From: Terriglobus albidus
Lineage (GTDB): Bacteria; Acidobacteriota; Terriglobia; Terriglobales; Acidobacteriaceae
Length of the DNA stretch: 64,000 bases
Direction: 5' to 3'
NCBI RefSeq assembly: GCF_025685425.1
Contig: NZ_JAGTAS010000057.1
Location: 186,001 to 250,000 of the forward strand
Shown: positions 25,435 through 34,895 of the stretch, piece by piece
Layout of the letters: each line of letters begins with the position of its first letter
How positions within the stretch are numbered: position 1 is the stretch's first letter
The notes under the pieces: generated by a model
Seen by the model: only the letters and a program-made list of their open reading frames with translations
Told to the model about the DNA's origin: nothing
Database searches by the model: none
Position numbers and translations under genes: made by a program

Positions 25435-26823
25435 TTAGTGGGCTGGATGAGCCGAGGGGCGTCCAACACTGGTGTAGTGGAAACCAGCCTCAGCCATCGC
25501 TTCCGGCTCGTACATATTGCGGCCGTCCACAATGATGGAATAGCGCATCGACTTATTCAGCCGCGCCAGATCGAGCTGGCCGAACTCCGCCCAGTCGGTA
25601 AGGATCAATAGTGCATCGGCATCGTTTGCCGCTTCATAGGGATCGCACACATACTTGCAGTTCGGCCCCTCAGGCAACTCAAGCTTAGCGCGGCCCATGG
25701 CAGCCGGATCGAATGCCGCAATCGAGCAGCCCTCGGCCAGCAACGTCTGTACCAGATCAATCGCCGGACTCTCGCGGATATCGTCAGTGTCCCCCTTGAA
25801 GGCAAGTCCGAGCACCCCCAGCTTCTTGCCGCGCAACGTCCAAAGGGTAGAACGAACCTTGGCGATAAAGCGCTTCTTCTGTTGCTCGTTGATCCGCTCG
25901 ACCTCTGCCAGCAGATTAAAACCAAGGCCCATCTGCTCAGCCACCGAGCGGAATGCCGAAACATCCTTCGGGAAGCAGGAGCCGCCGTAACCAATGCCAG
26001 GCCGCAGGAAGCGGGGTCCGATACGCGCGTCCAGCCCCATGCCTTTTGCTACCTGCTCGACATTTGCGTCAGCTTCCTCGCAGATATTGGCCACTGCGTT
26101 GATAAAGCTGATCTTCAACGCCAGAAAGGCATTGGAGGCATGCTTGATGATCTCCGCGCTCTTGGTTGAAGTAAGAAGAATCGGGGGGAGTTCCTCTGTA
26201 TTGCAGATACCTTTAATGTGCCCATCCTGCTTGTAATAGGCGCCTTCCGTCAGAGGAGCATAGATGGCTTTGAGAAGCTCGGCCGCACGTGGACTGTCAG
26301 AACCGACGACAATCCGGTCTGGATGGAGGAAGTCCTCAACCGCAGTGCCTTCGCGCAGGAATTCGGGGTTTGATACGACATCAAAGAGGTGCTTATCCAC
26401 TCCATTGCGCTCGATGACCCGACGGATCCACTCATTAGTGTAAACAGGCACAGTGCTCTTCTCGACAATGACCTTATACCCATTGATGGAACGTGCGATC
26501 TCAGCCGCAACAGCTTCGACATAGGAAAGATCGGCGTCGCCCGTCTCGCTTTGCGGCGTTCCTACAGCAACAAATATGACATCCGAGTTCTTAGTGGCTT
26601 CTCCCAGGTCGGTCGTAAAGGTGACCCGGTCATTTCGATACTTACCCAGCAGTTCGGGCAAGTGGTTTTCGTGGATCAGCGTGTCGCCGCCCTGTAATGC
26701 CTTCACCTTGCGCTCGTCGTTGTCGACACATACGACCGAGTGCCCGATCTCAGCGAAACAGACCGCCGCCACCAGCCCCACATACCCTGAACCGACTACT
26801 GCGATGCGAACGTTTTGCGCCAT
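25435..26823 (-). CDS. UDP-glucose 6-dehydrogenase
   Basis: 462 aa. Two-step NAD-dependent oxidation of UDP-glucose to UDP-glucuronate in the cytosol. Rossmann motif VVGSGYVGLVAAVCFAEIGH at the N-terminus, VEKSTVPVYT, NPEFLREGTAVEDFLHPDR in the substrate domain, and the catalytic Cys in GIGYGGSCFPKDVSA. GLAFKGDTDDIRESPAI marks the C-terminal UDP-binding domain. ATG at 26823 lies back to back with the kinase gene at 26955, so a 131-base region drives both sides of the exopolysaccharide locus. Confidence 0.95.
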   Translation of the reverse strand: MAQNVRIAVVGSGYVGLVAAVCFAEIGHSVVCVDNDERKVKALQGGDTLIHENHLPELLGKYRNDRVTFTTDLGEATKNSDVIFVAVGTPQSETGDADLSYVEAVAAEIARSINGYKVIVEKSTVPVYTNEWIRRVIERNGVDKHLFDVVSNPEFLREGTAVEDFLHPDRIVVGSDSPRAAELLKAIYAPLTEGAYYKQDGHIKGICNTEELPPILLTSTKSAEIIKHASNAFLALKISFINAVANICEEADANVEQVAKGMGLDARIGPRFLRPGIGYGGSCFPKDVSAFRSVAEQMGLGFNLLAEVERINEQQKKRFIAKVRSTLWTLRGKKLGVLGLAFKGDTDDIRESPAIDLVQTLLAEGCSIAAFDPAAMGRAKLELPEGPNCKYVCDPYEAANDADALLILTDWAEFGQLDLARLNKSMRYSIIVDGRNMYEPEAMAEAGFHYTSVGRPSAHPAH

Positions 26824-26954
26824 AGGCTCCCTATCAAAATTTGATCTACTGGCTCCAGTCTAGGGCATGGCGGGGCTTTTTTAATCATTTGCAGCACTAG
26901 ATGCAGTACTTTTCAAATTCCATGAACGTAGGGTCTCGGTTAGACTGAATACAC

Positions 26955-29201
26955 ATGGGTCCGCAAAATCCTCAGCAACCTCTCCCGCCGACGACGGATT
27001 ACCGTGCTGCTGCGTCTGCACCAACGGATGCATCGCTTTCTGAAGCAATCCTCGTACTGCGAAAACGCCGTTGGGTTCTGCTCATTGCCATTGCAGTTGG
27101 TTTAATGTATGGCATTTACCGCTCAGTTTCGCAACCCCGCTTATATGTGGCTACCGGCCGTATTGAGGTGCGTTCGGGCGCCTCGAACGAGTACCGGCTC
27201 ACGACCATCAGCTCTACGGATACAAGTAGTCATCTCACCACGCAATCGTCCATCCTAAGCAGCGAAACCCTGCTGCTAACGGTTGCTCGCGAGTTGAACC
27301 TGAATAACGAACCGGCTTTTCTAGGAGTGCGTCCCCCCGTACCTGTAACATCCCTCGATACGCCGAAGATCCGTCAGGCCACATTAAGCCGGTTAAAGGC
27401 GAATCTCACAGTATCGATCGTGACCCATACGAACCTGATCACGATCAACTATCGCAGTCTCGACGCGCACCTGTCGGCTAATATCGTCAACACGCTGATC
27501 AAAGACTATATCCAGCGTAGCTACCAGACCCGGTTTAACTCAGCGCAACACGCCAGTCAGTGGCTCACCGGTCAGCTTGATGATCTCAAACAGCAGGTAG
27601 AGACTTCACAGGAACAGCTTCTTGAGTTACAACGCCGCCTAGGTTCTGTAGGCGTAAGCATCGATCCGACTCACAGCCAAAGCGAGATTACCTCCCTGAT
27701 CGACAGCCTCACGAAAGCAGCCGGAGATGCACGCATCAATCGCATCATCGCGGAGTCTCGCTATCGCGCGCTGGCCCAGGCGGACCCTGCTTCGATGGAA
27801 GGTCTGATCGATGCAACCCCCAGCATCCAGCCGGCACCGCTGAATAGTTTGCGCAGTGAGCTTGCTACAGCCCGTGCGCACTTTGCGGAACTGACATCGC
27901 AGCTTGGTCCGAACCATCCCCAGGTCAAGGCAGCCAAAGCGCAGATGGATGAGCTGAGCACCGAGATCAATACCGAGCAGGGACGTCTGCTCAATCAGGC
28001 AAAACAAACGTATCTCGCCTCCAAAGCCACCGAAGAGCAGACCCAGGCCGCACTCGAAGCGCAGAAGGCCGATGCCTACAAACTACGCGACGAATTGGTC
28101 GAATATACCTTGCGTCAGCGTGAGTTCGAATCGGGACGACAGCTTTATGACAGCCTGCTGCAGCGCTTGCGTGCGGCGGGTATTCAGGCGGGTCTCGAAT
28201 CCCTGGAGATTGACGTCGTCGACCAGGCGCTGATTCCGGCAGCGCCTACGCTGCAGTCAGCAACCACCATCATTATCGTGACGCTCCTGTTCAGCCTGTT
28301 CGGTGGCATCGTCATTGCCTTCCTGCTTGAGAGCCTCGACACAGGCCTGCGTACGATTGCTGAAGTAGAAGGCATCACCGAACTGCCGGCACTGGCCATC
28401 ATCCCGCGGTCACGCCGCACCGTCAGCGAATTACCTGCCGGTATGAGCGTCTCACAACTCAATATGGGCGTGCTCACCATGCCCAAATCTCAGTTCGCTG
28501 AAGCCTTCCGTTCGCTTCGAACCTCTATCCTGCTGGCCGACACGTCTCATCCTCCCCGTACGATCCTGTTTACCAGTGCTACGCCGTCGGAAGGCAAGAC
28601 AACCTGCTCCACAAACCTGTCCTGCATTCTGGCTCAACGCGAGACCAGGGTGCTTCTAATCGATGCCGACCTTCGGCGTCCCAGCGTCCATCATCGTTTT
28701 GGGTTGAATGGCAAGGTCGGTCTCTCTACGGTACTGAGTGGAGCGACCAGCCTGGATGAAGCTGTGCAACAGGTGGCTGACGTACCGAACCTTGACATTC
28801 TGGCCAGCGGCCCGGTTCCTCCCTTCCCGACCGAGATGCTCAGCTCAGAAGGCATGACGCATCTCATTGAGGACGCGAAGACGAAATACACCCATGTCGT
28901 CATCGACTCTCCCCCGGTTCTTTCCGTTACAGATGGTGTAATCCTTGGCCGCCAGACGGATACCGCCGTACTCGTCATTCGCCACGGCAAATCAAGCAAA
29001 CAGGTCGTTCGGCGCGCAAGAGACCTTCTCATCCGTTCTGGTATCCGAGTAACTGGTTTTGTGTTGAACGCAGTCGATATCAACTCGCCTGAATACTATG
29101 GCTACTACGGCTACTCGGGTTACTCCTACGCGAACCTCGACTCTGACACGTGGGAGACAGCAGCAGCCACACCCAAGAAGCGTCAGGGGGAAGGAGAGTG
29201 A
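26955..29201 (+). CDS. Wzc-type polysaccharide co-polymerase with tyrosine autokinase domain
   Basis: 748 aa inner-membrane protein controlling chain length and export of polysaccharide. N-terminal Wzz domain with two membrane helices (about residues 38-55 and 435-458) around a long periplasmic coiled coil with PNHPQVKAAKAQMDEL. The cytoplasmic BY-kinase domain has Walker A SATPSEGKTTCSTN (near residue 540), Walker A' LLIDADLRRPSVH and Walker B HVVIDSPPVLSV. A Tyr cluster near the C-terminus (EYYGYYGYSGYSYANLD) is the expected autophosphorylation site. The stop codon overlaps the GTG start of the export gene. Confidence 0.94.
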   Translation: MGPQNPQQPLPPTTDYRAAASAPTDASLSEAILVLRKRRWVLLIAIAVGLMYGIYRSVSQPRLYVATGRIEVRSGASNEYRLTTISSTDTSSHLTTQSSILSSETLLLTVARELNLNNEPAFLGVRPPVPVTSLDTPKIRQATLSRLKANLTVSIVTHTNLITINYRSLDAHLSANIVNTLIKDYIQRSYQTRFNSAQHASQWLTGQLDDLKQQVETSQEQLLELQRRLGSVGVSIDPTHSQSEITSLIDSLTKAAGDARINRIIAESRYRALAQADPASMEGLIDATPSIQPAPLNSLRSELATARAHFAELTSQLGPNHPQVKAAKAQMDELSTEINTEQGRLLNQAKQTYLASKATEEQTQAALEAQKADAYKLRDELVEYTLRQREFESGRQLYDSLLQRLRAAGIQAGLESLEIDVVDQALIPAAPTLQSATTIIIVTLLFSLFGGIVIAFLLESLDTGLRTIAEVEGITELPALAIIPRSRRTVSELPAGMSVSQLNMGVLTMPKSQFAEAFRSLRTSILLADTSHPPRTILFTSATPSEGKTTCSTNLSCILAQRETRVLLIDADLRRPSVHHRFGLNGKVGLSTVLSGATSLDEAVQQVADVPNLDILASGPVPPFPTEMLSSEGMTHLIEDAKTKYTHVVIDSPPVLSVTDGVILGRQTDTAVLVIRHGKSSKQVVRRARDLLIRSGIRVTGFVLNAVDINSPEYYGYYGYSGYSYANLDSDTWETAAATPKKRQGEGE

Positions 29202-30208
29202 AACTGACTATGCCGTTTCTCAAGGTTAAGATCGGATCTCCGCTTCTGCTGGCTATCATCATGGCCGCAGCGGTTCCCTCGACTCGCGCACAATTCGCAG
29301 GCCCGGCACCCGGGAATGATAGCGGTGTGAATCATCCGCTAAAGATCACTACGGACCCAGCTCTCCTCTTCCCCCCGGAGCGCGAACCAACGATCGCCGG
29401 CGGCGATTTGCTGATGGTTCATATCTACGGAGCCACGGACTACAATCCGACAGCTCGTGTTTCCCTGGATGGCTCGATTGCCCTTCCTCTGGCCGGCGTC
29501 ATCCGCATACAGGGATTAACGCTGAGCCAGGCTGAACACGCTATTGCCGAGCACCTGGTTGCGGGAGGGATGTATGTTGACCCGCAAGTTTCGATCCAGG
29601 TCATGGAAACTCCCAATCAGATCATTACCGTTACCGGTGAGACGAAGGGTCCCACAGGTATCGTGCCGGCATTGGGACGACGGCGTCTTCTTGATGTTAT
29701 TGCAGCAGCCGGAGGGCTTCCTTCCACAGCAAGCCATGTGGTCACCGTTCTGCGCCCCGGCCAGGATGCGCCTCTGGTGATCGATCTCGGCAATAACCCG
29801 GCGAACGGCGCCATGGCAAATGTGCCCCTCTTCGCGGGTGACACTGTTGTCCTCGCAAGAACTGGCGTGGTCTATGCTCTTGGAGCGTTCAAGTCGCAAA
29901 GTGCGATTCCACTCGTCAGCAACTCGCCTCTCACGGTGTTGCAGGCAATCACGATTGCAGGCGGTCCGAACTATGAAGGTAAGCGTGAGGATACCCGCAT
30001 TATCCGCACAGAGGGAACACGCCGCATTGAGGTAAAGGTCAACATGGCTCGTGTGATTGCAGGTAAGGATCCCGACCCCGTCCTGCAACCGGATGACATC
30101 CTTTACCTGCCAACAAGCGCCCTCAAGGCCGCAATTCGAGCAGGCGGTATCGCTACTCTGATGGGTGTTGCACAGCTTTCGTCGTATATCACCCTCAACC
30201 AGCGCTAA
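29198..30208 (+). CDS. Wza-like polysaccharide export protein
   Basis: 336 aa. Signal peptide, then a Poly_export domain (GDLLMVHIYGATDYNPTARVSLDGSI split across the first beta-strands, LPLAGVIRIQGLTLSQAE) and two SLBB domains (ITVTGETKGPTGIVPALG; VVYALGAFKSQSAIPLVS). It forms the outer-membrane exit channel together with the Wzc-type kinase. The classical Wza lipobox Cys is absent: the signal ends in STRAQF, so it is a signal-peptidase-I substrate. GTG at 29198 overlaps the kinase stop by 4 bases. ATG at 29210 is an alternative; AAGGAG at 29191-29196 is too close to the GTG and rather far from the ATG. Confidence 0.88.
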   Translation: MKLTMPFLKVKIGSPLLLAIIMAAAVPSTRAQFAGPAPGNDSGVNHPLKITTDPALLFPPEREPTIAGGDLLMVHIYGATDYNPTARVSLDGSIALPLAGVIRIQGLTLSQAEHAIAEHLVAGGMYVDPQVSIQVMETPNQIITVTGETKGPTGIVPALGRRRLLDVIAAAGGLPSTASHVVTVLRPGQDAPLVIDLGNNPANGAMANVPLFAGDTVVLARTGVVYALGAFKSQSAIPLVSNSPLTVLQAITIAGGPNYEGKREDTRIIRTEGTRRIEVKVNMARVIAGKDPDPVLQPDDILYLPTSALKAAIRAGGIATLMGVAQLSSYITLNQR

Positions 30209-30248
30209 ACACCACGACGTTCATTCAGGAAAGGAGTTCCACGTCCGC

Positions 30249-31478
30249 ATGATGGGTGACCGTCAAGTGTCCTCCAGGCGCAAGCTCCGGCTCGCATACC
30301 TGGTTACGCATCCGATCCAATATCAGGCCCCGTTGCTCCGCCGTATCGCTCAGGAGCCGGACATCGACCTGACTGTTTATTTCGGTTCGGACTTCTCGGT
30401 TCGTGGCTACAAAGACCAGGGGTTCGGCGTCGAGGTGAAATGGGACGTTCCTCTGCTCGAGGGTTATAAATACGAATTCCTACCCCGGATTCTCGACAAC
30501 GTCGCTTCACCAGGTCATTTGCGCCCCCTGAATCGAGGTTTTTTCTCCAGAATCGCCCGGCATGACGTCCTTTGGACCCATGGGTACTCCAGCGTAAATG
30601 CTCTCCATGCCATGGTGGCTGCAAGGGCGCTGGGGGTACCGGTCCTGCTACGGGCCGAGCCATGGCTGGCGGACCGGCCAAGAGCCGGATGGAAGCTGGC
30701 TGTAAAGAAAGCCTACTTTGCGGTTCTGTCGCATCTGATCGATGCGACCCTGCCGATCGGAACGCTGAATAGCCAGTATTGGAGCTATTACTTCGGGGAG
30801 GATGTTCCTCAGTTCCTTTTCCCGTATGCGGTCGATAACAGTTATTTCCAGCAGCGCGCCATTCCCGCCCGGGAGAATCGAGCGCAATTACAACAGGAGT
30901 TCAACCTCGATCCATCGCGGCCGGTGATCCTGTTCGCCTCCAAACTGCAACAACGCAAACACTGTGACCATCTGCTGGAAGCCTACCTCCGGCTTTCGCC
31001 AGGGCAAGGAGCTGATCCGCATCCCTACTTCGTCATCGTCGGAGACGGAGAACAGCGGGCGCAACTGGAAGCGCGAGTCAAAGAGTCCGGATGCACTAGT
31101 GTCCGCTTTGCCGGTTTCCGCAACCAGACAGAACTGCCCCGTTTCTTCGATCTCGCCAGCGTCTTCGTCCTCCCCTCACGCCATGAACCCTGGGGGCTGA
31201 TTGTCAACGAGGTTATGAATGCGGGACGGGCAGTGATCGTTTCGACCGATGTGGGTTCTCAACCGGACCTTGTAACCGACGGTGTCGAAGGATGCGTCTT
31301 TCCGGTTGGTAATATCGATGCACTGACCGATGCTCTGCGGCGTGTTTTCGCAACACCAGACACGCCCGCGGCAATGGGCAGAGCTGCTCTGGAACGCATC
31401 AACCACTGGAGTTTTGAAGAAGATGTGCAGGGACTGCGGCAAGCGCTCGCGCATGTTACCGGCAACTTTATTGCCTGA
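30249..31478 (+). CDS. Glycosyltransferase family 4
   Basis: 409 aa GT-B enzyme. N-terminal half with YLVTHPIQYQAPLLRRIA, the C-terminal Glycos_transf_1 half with VILFASKLQQRKHCDHLLEA and the EX7E nucleotide-sugar motif EPWGLIVNE followed by GRAVIVSTDVG. Likely adds one sugar to the exopolysaccharide repeat unit at the cytosolic face; donor and acceptor unknown. ATG at 30249 (or the adjacent ATG at 30252) follows AAAGGAG by 12 bases. It is 40 bases downstream of the export gene, in the same operon. Confidence 0.9.
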   Translation: MMGDRQVSSRRKLRLAYLVTHPIQYQAPLLRRIAQEPDIDLTVYFGSDFSVRGYKDQGFGVEVKWDVPLLEGYKYEFLPRILDNVASPGHLRPLNRGFFSRIARHDVLWTHGYSSVNALHAMVAARALGVPVLLRAEPWLADRPRAGWKLAVKKAYFAVLSHLIDATLPIGTLNSQYWSYYFGEDVPQFLFPYAVDNSYFQQRAIPARENRAQLQQEFNLDPSRPVILFASKLQQRKHCDHLLEAYLRLSPGQGADPHPYFVIVGDGEQRAQLEARVKESGCTSVRFAGFRNQTELPRFFDLASVFVLPSRHEPWGLIVNEVMNAGRAVIVSTDVGSQPDLVTDGVEGCVFPVGNIDALTDALRRVFATPDTPAAMGRAALERINHWSFEEDVQGLRQALAHVTGNFIA

Positions 31479-31520
31479 ACTGTTTTATTACTGTTATCCC
31501 CTGAGAATCTTTGCCAGACC

Positions 31521-32696
31521 ATGCGCATTCTGCACATTATCCGGACGATCAATCCCGAAGCTGGAGGACCGGCTGAGGCTGTCCGTACACTGATCAGCTA
31601 TAAGAATCTCGGTTATGAGGGAGAGGTCCTTACACAGGATGCCCCGGATGCGCCGTACCTGAAAGGACTGAACTTCCCCGTGCATGCGCTGGGACCGGTC
31701 CATTCCACCTACGGATATACCGCAAAGATGATTCCCTGGCTGAAGAAAAATGCCTCGCGCTTCGACGGCGCGGTCGTCAACGGGCTCTGGAACTACGGGG
31801 GAATTGCCGCGTACCAGGCGCTCCGCGGCCAGATTCCGTATGTTGTCTTTCCCCACGGCATGCTTGACCCTTACTTCAAGGCGGCATATCCGCTCAAACA
31901 TTTCAAGAAGCTCTGCTACTGGCTTTCGGCCGAGTATCGGGTACTGAAAGAGGCCAACTACGTCCTCTTCACCTCGAACGCGGAAAAAGATCTCGCCGAG
32001 AAGACCTTTCCGATTTACCGCTGGAATCCGCACGTCGTTCCCTACGGCGCCGATCATCCGCACATCCAGAGATCGGAAGCGCTCCGGGCTTTTTATGAAG
32101 CCGCACCCTATCTTGAAGGCAAGCGTTTTCTCCTGTTCCTTGGTCGAATTCACCCCAAAAAAGGCGTGGATCTTATGCTTGAGGCCTTCGCCAAGACTGC
32201 GGCTCTCGATCCGGATCTGCATCTGGTGATTGCAGGCCCGGACCAGGTGGGATGGCGCCAGGAATTGCAGACCGTTATTGACAAAGCCGGTCTGACCAGC
32301 CGTGTCCACTGGCCCGGCATGCTCAAAGGAGCGCTCAAATGGGGCGCGTTCTATGCCTGCGAGGCATTTATTCTGCCGTCGCACCAGGAAAACTTTGGGA
32401 TTGCTGTCGCAGAGGCCCTCGCTTGTGGAAAGCCCGTGCTGCTCTCCGATCAGGTGAACATTGCCCCTGACATCAAAGCCGATAATGTCGGCTTGGTAGA
32501 GCCGGACACCCTGGAAGGAACCCTAAACCTGTTTCGCCGCTGGCACGGCCTTTCTCAGGAAGAACGAGCGCGGATGTATGCGCAAGCACCGGTCACCTTT
32601 CGTACACGGTACGATATGAAAGAAAACGCGAAGACAATCCTGCGTCTATTCGAAGATGCGCGGACAAATGGTTCACGCGACAGCTCAGGCAAATAA
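31521..32696 (+). CDS. Glycosyltransferase family 4, second copy
   Basis: 391 aa GT-B enzyme. The N-terminus MRILHIIRTINPEAGGPAEA is typical of WcaI/WbuB-like transferases. The C-terminal domain has FLLFLGRIHPKKGVDLMLEA and the EX7E motif ENFGIAVAE followed by CGKPVLLSDQVN. The sequence differs enough from the preceding transferase to imply a different linkage. It follows that gene by 42 bases and is followed after one base by the acyltransferase start, so the order kinase, export, GT4, GT4, acyltransferase forms one operon. Confidence 0.9.
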   Translation: MRILHIIRTINPEAGGPAEAVRTLISYKNLGYEGEVLTQDAPDAPYLKGLNFPVHALGPVHSTYGYTAKMIPWLKKNASRFDGAVVNGLWNYGGIAAYQALRGQIPYVVFPHGMLDPYFKAAYPLKHFKKLCYWLSAEYRVLKEANYVLFTSNAEKDLAEKTFPIYRWNPHVVPYGADHPHIQRSEALRAFYEAAPYLEGKRFLLFLGRIHPKKGVDLMLEAFAKTAALDPDLHLVIAGPDQVGWRQELQTVIDKAGLTSRVHWPGMLKGALKWGAFYACEAFILPSHQENFGIAVAEALACGKPVLLSDQVNIAPDIKADNVGLVEPDTLEGTLNLFRRWHGLSQEERARMYAQAPVTFRTRYDMKENAKTILRLFEDARTNGSRDSSGK

Positions 32697-32697
32697 C

Positions 32698-33300
32698 ATG
32701 GCTCGACAGCTCGATTACAAATCGACCACGGCGCTGACCGCAGACCAGAACGGCGATCCGTATTTGCGGCCTTCCTTCTCGCTCAGCAATCGCCTGATGC
32801 GCCTGACGTGGAATATCACCTGGCTGTTGCTCTACCGCCCATCTCCACGCCCGTTCCATGGATGGCGCAGCCTGCTGCTTCGCCTCTTCGGCGCGAAGGT
32901 CGGCCCCAATTGTCATTTCTATCCGGGTTCCCGGGTCTGGGCGCCGTGGAACCTGGTCTGCGGGGAACAGGTCACTCTGGGGGATGGAGCCGAGGTCTAC
33001 AACCCCTCCATCATTACCTTTGGCTCTCATGCTATCGTCTCGCAGCAGGGATACATTTGCGGAGCAACACATGATTATGACGATAAGAACTTTCCCCTGC
33101 TGAGTTACCGTATGACCTTTGGCGCGTATTCCTGGATATGCGCTCGCGCCAATGTCAGTCCCGGCGTCAATGTCGGCGAAGGAGCCATCCTCGGCCTTGC
33201 CTCAACGGCAACTCGCGACCTTGAGGCATGGGGTATCTATGCCGGCTCGCCTGCGGTGAAGGTAAAAGAACGCAGAAACTTCCTGTCCGAGATCGAGTAA
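32698..33300 (+). CDS. WcaF-like hexapeptide-repeat acyltransferase
   Basis: 200 aa. The left-handed beta-helix is seen as repeated hexapeptides from LFGAKVGPNCHFYPGSRVWA to ANVSPGVNVGEGAILGLAS. The His in CGATHDYDD is the likely catalytic base, as in WcaF/NodL-type acetyltransferases. It would O-acetylate a sugar of the exopolysaccharide. ATG at 32698 sits one base after the stop of the glycosyltransferase, and a weak CAGG is upstream. It ends the operon; repeat D2 begins 66 bases downstream. Confidence 0.88.
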   Translation: MARQLDYKSTTALTADQNGDPYLRPSFSLSNRLMRLTWNITWLLLYRPSPRPFHGWRSLLLRLFGAKVGPNCHFYPGSRVWAPWNLVCGEQVTLGDGAEVYNPSIITFGSHAIVSQQGYICGATHDYDDKNFPLLSYRMTFGAYSWICARANVSPGVNVGEGAILGLASTATRDLEAWGIYAGSPAVKVKERRNFLSEIE

Positions 33301-33365
33301 GCGAGACAAAAAGGTCCTTCTCTCTCTTCGGTCAGGATGAGCGTCCTCATAAAAGGGGGGATGAT

Positions 33366-33454
33366 CTAGAGCATTTTCTTGCAGCGGCGTGTTCATTGCG
33401 GAAGATGCTCATAGATGCGGAAGCCGGCACTACGCCTACAGGGAAAAGGCTCTA
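33366..33454 (+). repeat. MITE-like palindromic element D2, internally shortened
   Basis: Left end CTAGAGCATTTTCTTG, right end CAGGGAAAAGGCTCTA. 89 bp against about 117 in the other copies; the segment around the GGTATCCCG motif is missing. The final CTA (33452-33454) is, on the minus strand, the TAG stop codon of the neighbouring GT2 gene. Confidence 0.82.
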
Positions 33455-34276
33455 TTCGCGGCGAAGGTTCCGGGCTTCCCATAGCTTGGCATCAATCAGA
33501 AACCGGAACCAGAAAGTCTGCAGGGTATAGAAGATAAAGCCCTCCATGCCATCCAGAAACCCGAGCCGGACAACGTACCGGTAGAACCAAAGGCCGAAGG
33601 GACGGACGAAGTACGGCAGATTGTTATACATCTGCCGCAGGGCACGTTTCTTTTCAATCACGTTGCCGGACAACTTTGCGCCTACCCGTCCCGCAGTCTC
33701 TCCCTTCAACTGCTCGCGGACCTCGGCATCGGCCCAGCGGTTATGGCGGAAGGTCCATTCGGAGAGAGACATCCGGATATCGTCGATCATGGAATACTTC
33801 AGTTGCGCCGTGGTGCCAGTGCAGATGAAGTGCTGATCGTATTCGCGTACCTCACAGCTTCCCTTGCCCGACTTGAACAGGCGCATGTGCCAGGTCGGCG
33901 ACATGGCGCCGTGACGCAACACACGACCCAGAAACTGCAGGTAACGCGGCAAAAAGAAGCCGTCCGTCGCCTGTTCTTCAGGAAGAGCGGCGATCTCTGA
34001 GGCCAGTTCAGGCGTCAGCCGTTCGTCAGCATCCAGGTGAAGCTGCCAGCCATATCGAATGGGGCAGTTGGCTATCGACCAATTCCGCTGGGCGCCATAG
34101 CTTTCAAAGGGATGGTAGAGCACCTGGGCGCCGGCAGCCTTTGCCAGGTCCGGTGTGCCGTCAGTGCTTCCGGAGTCGACAACGTGAATGTCATCTGTCA
34201 ACGCGGACACGCTGGCCAGCGTAGCTGGCAACGAGTCGGCGGAGTTATACGCCAGGATAATTACCGAAGGCCGCAA
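33452..34276 (-). CDS. Glycosyltransferase family 2 (WaaE/KdtX-like)
   Basis: 274 aa GT-A enzyme. Nucleotide-sugar-binding start VIILAYNSADSLPATLAS, VVDSGSTDGTPDLAKA, and the metal-binding DXD equivalent in LHLDADERL. The arrangement resembles WaaE/KdtX beta-1,4-glucosyltransferases and related GT2 proteins. The start is TTG at 34276, supported by AGGAG about 6 bases upstream; no ATG fits the conserved N-terminus. The TAG stop lies in the terminal repeat of element D2. It lies 54 bases behind the receiver-domain gene on the same strand and points toward the exopolysaccharide operon. Confidence 0.87.
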   Translation of the reverse strand: MRPSVIILAYNSADSLPATLASVSALTDDIHVVDSGSTDGTPDLAKAAGAQVLYHPFESYGAQRNWSIANCPIRYGWQLHLDADERLTPELASEIAALPEEQATDGFFLPRYLQFLGRVLRHGAMSPTWHMRLFKSGKGSCEVREYDQHFICTGTTAQLKYSMIDDIRMSLSEWTFRHNRWADAEVREQLKGETAGRVGAKLSGNVIEKKRALRQMYNNLPYFVRPFGLWFYRYVVRLGFLDGMEGFIFYTLQTFWFRFLIDAKLWEARNLRRE

Positions 34277-34330
34277 ACCGTCTCCTCATCCAAGACGAAA
34301 ATTTCTACAGATTTTTGATTTCCGATCGCG

Positions 34331-34711
34331 TCAGCCGCGCAGCTTCGCCAGCAGGTCGGTGGGGTGCACGGGCTTTGCCAGAATCTCGAATTCATGTCCC
34401 TGGCTCCGTGCCTTGTCCAACAGGTCGGCCGTGGCGGCCTGTCCGCTGAAAAGCAGAATCTTGCAGTGAGGAAGACGCATACGCGTCTCAATTGCCGCTT
34501 CGATACCAGTCATCCCGGTCATAATGACATCACTGATCAGCATGTCCGGGCGGAAAGAGTCCAACGCCTCCACGGCTTTTTCGCCGCTATAAACAGCCTT
34601 TGCCTCGAAACCGGCCTGGTTGAGAATGATCGCCAGCGTATTCGCAATCACCTGCTCATCGTCCGCTACCAGCACCTTGGCGCGTGGCTGATTCCCTGTG
34701 GTCTCTGTCAT
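34331..34711 (-). CDS. Single-domain response regulator (CheY-like receiver)
   Basis: 126 aa with only a receiver domain. Acidic pair Asp17/Asp18, phospho-acceptor Asp61 in LISDVIM, Ser89 in LLFSGQ and Lys113 in LAKPVHP are all present, so phosphorylation should work. There is no output domain and no histidine kinase nearby. It must act by protein-protein contact or as a phosphorelay intermediate. The position upstream of the GT2 gene suggests but does not prove control of polysaccharide. AAGGA lies 8 bases before the ATG. Confidence 0.9.
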   Translation of the reverse strand: MTETTGNQPRAKVLVADDEQVIANTLAIILNQAGFEAKAVYSGEKAVEALDSFRPDMLISDVIMTGMTGIEAAIETRMRLPHCKILLFSGQAATADLLDKARSQGHEFEILAKPVHPTDLLAKLRG

Positions 34712-34895
34712 GGGGTGAGTCCTTACCTCAAAGTCAAAAAATTTCCACCGGCAGCTTGCACAACCTATTATCTGCGCAAAAGCGTCTGACGCGCCCGCTG
34801 AAACAATGATACGCTGTCCGCAGCGTTGCCGCTTGCAAGTTGTGAATTTTCAGCAACAAACGGCTTATCAAACTCAACATTAAAAATCAAGAAGC

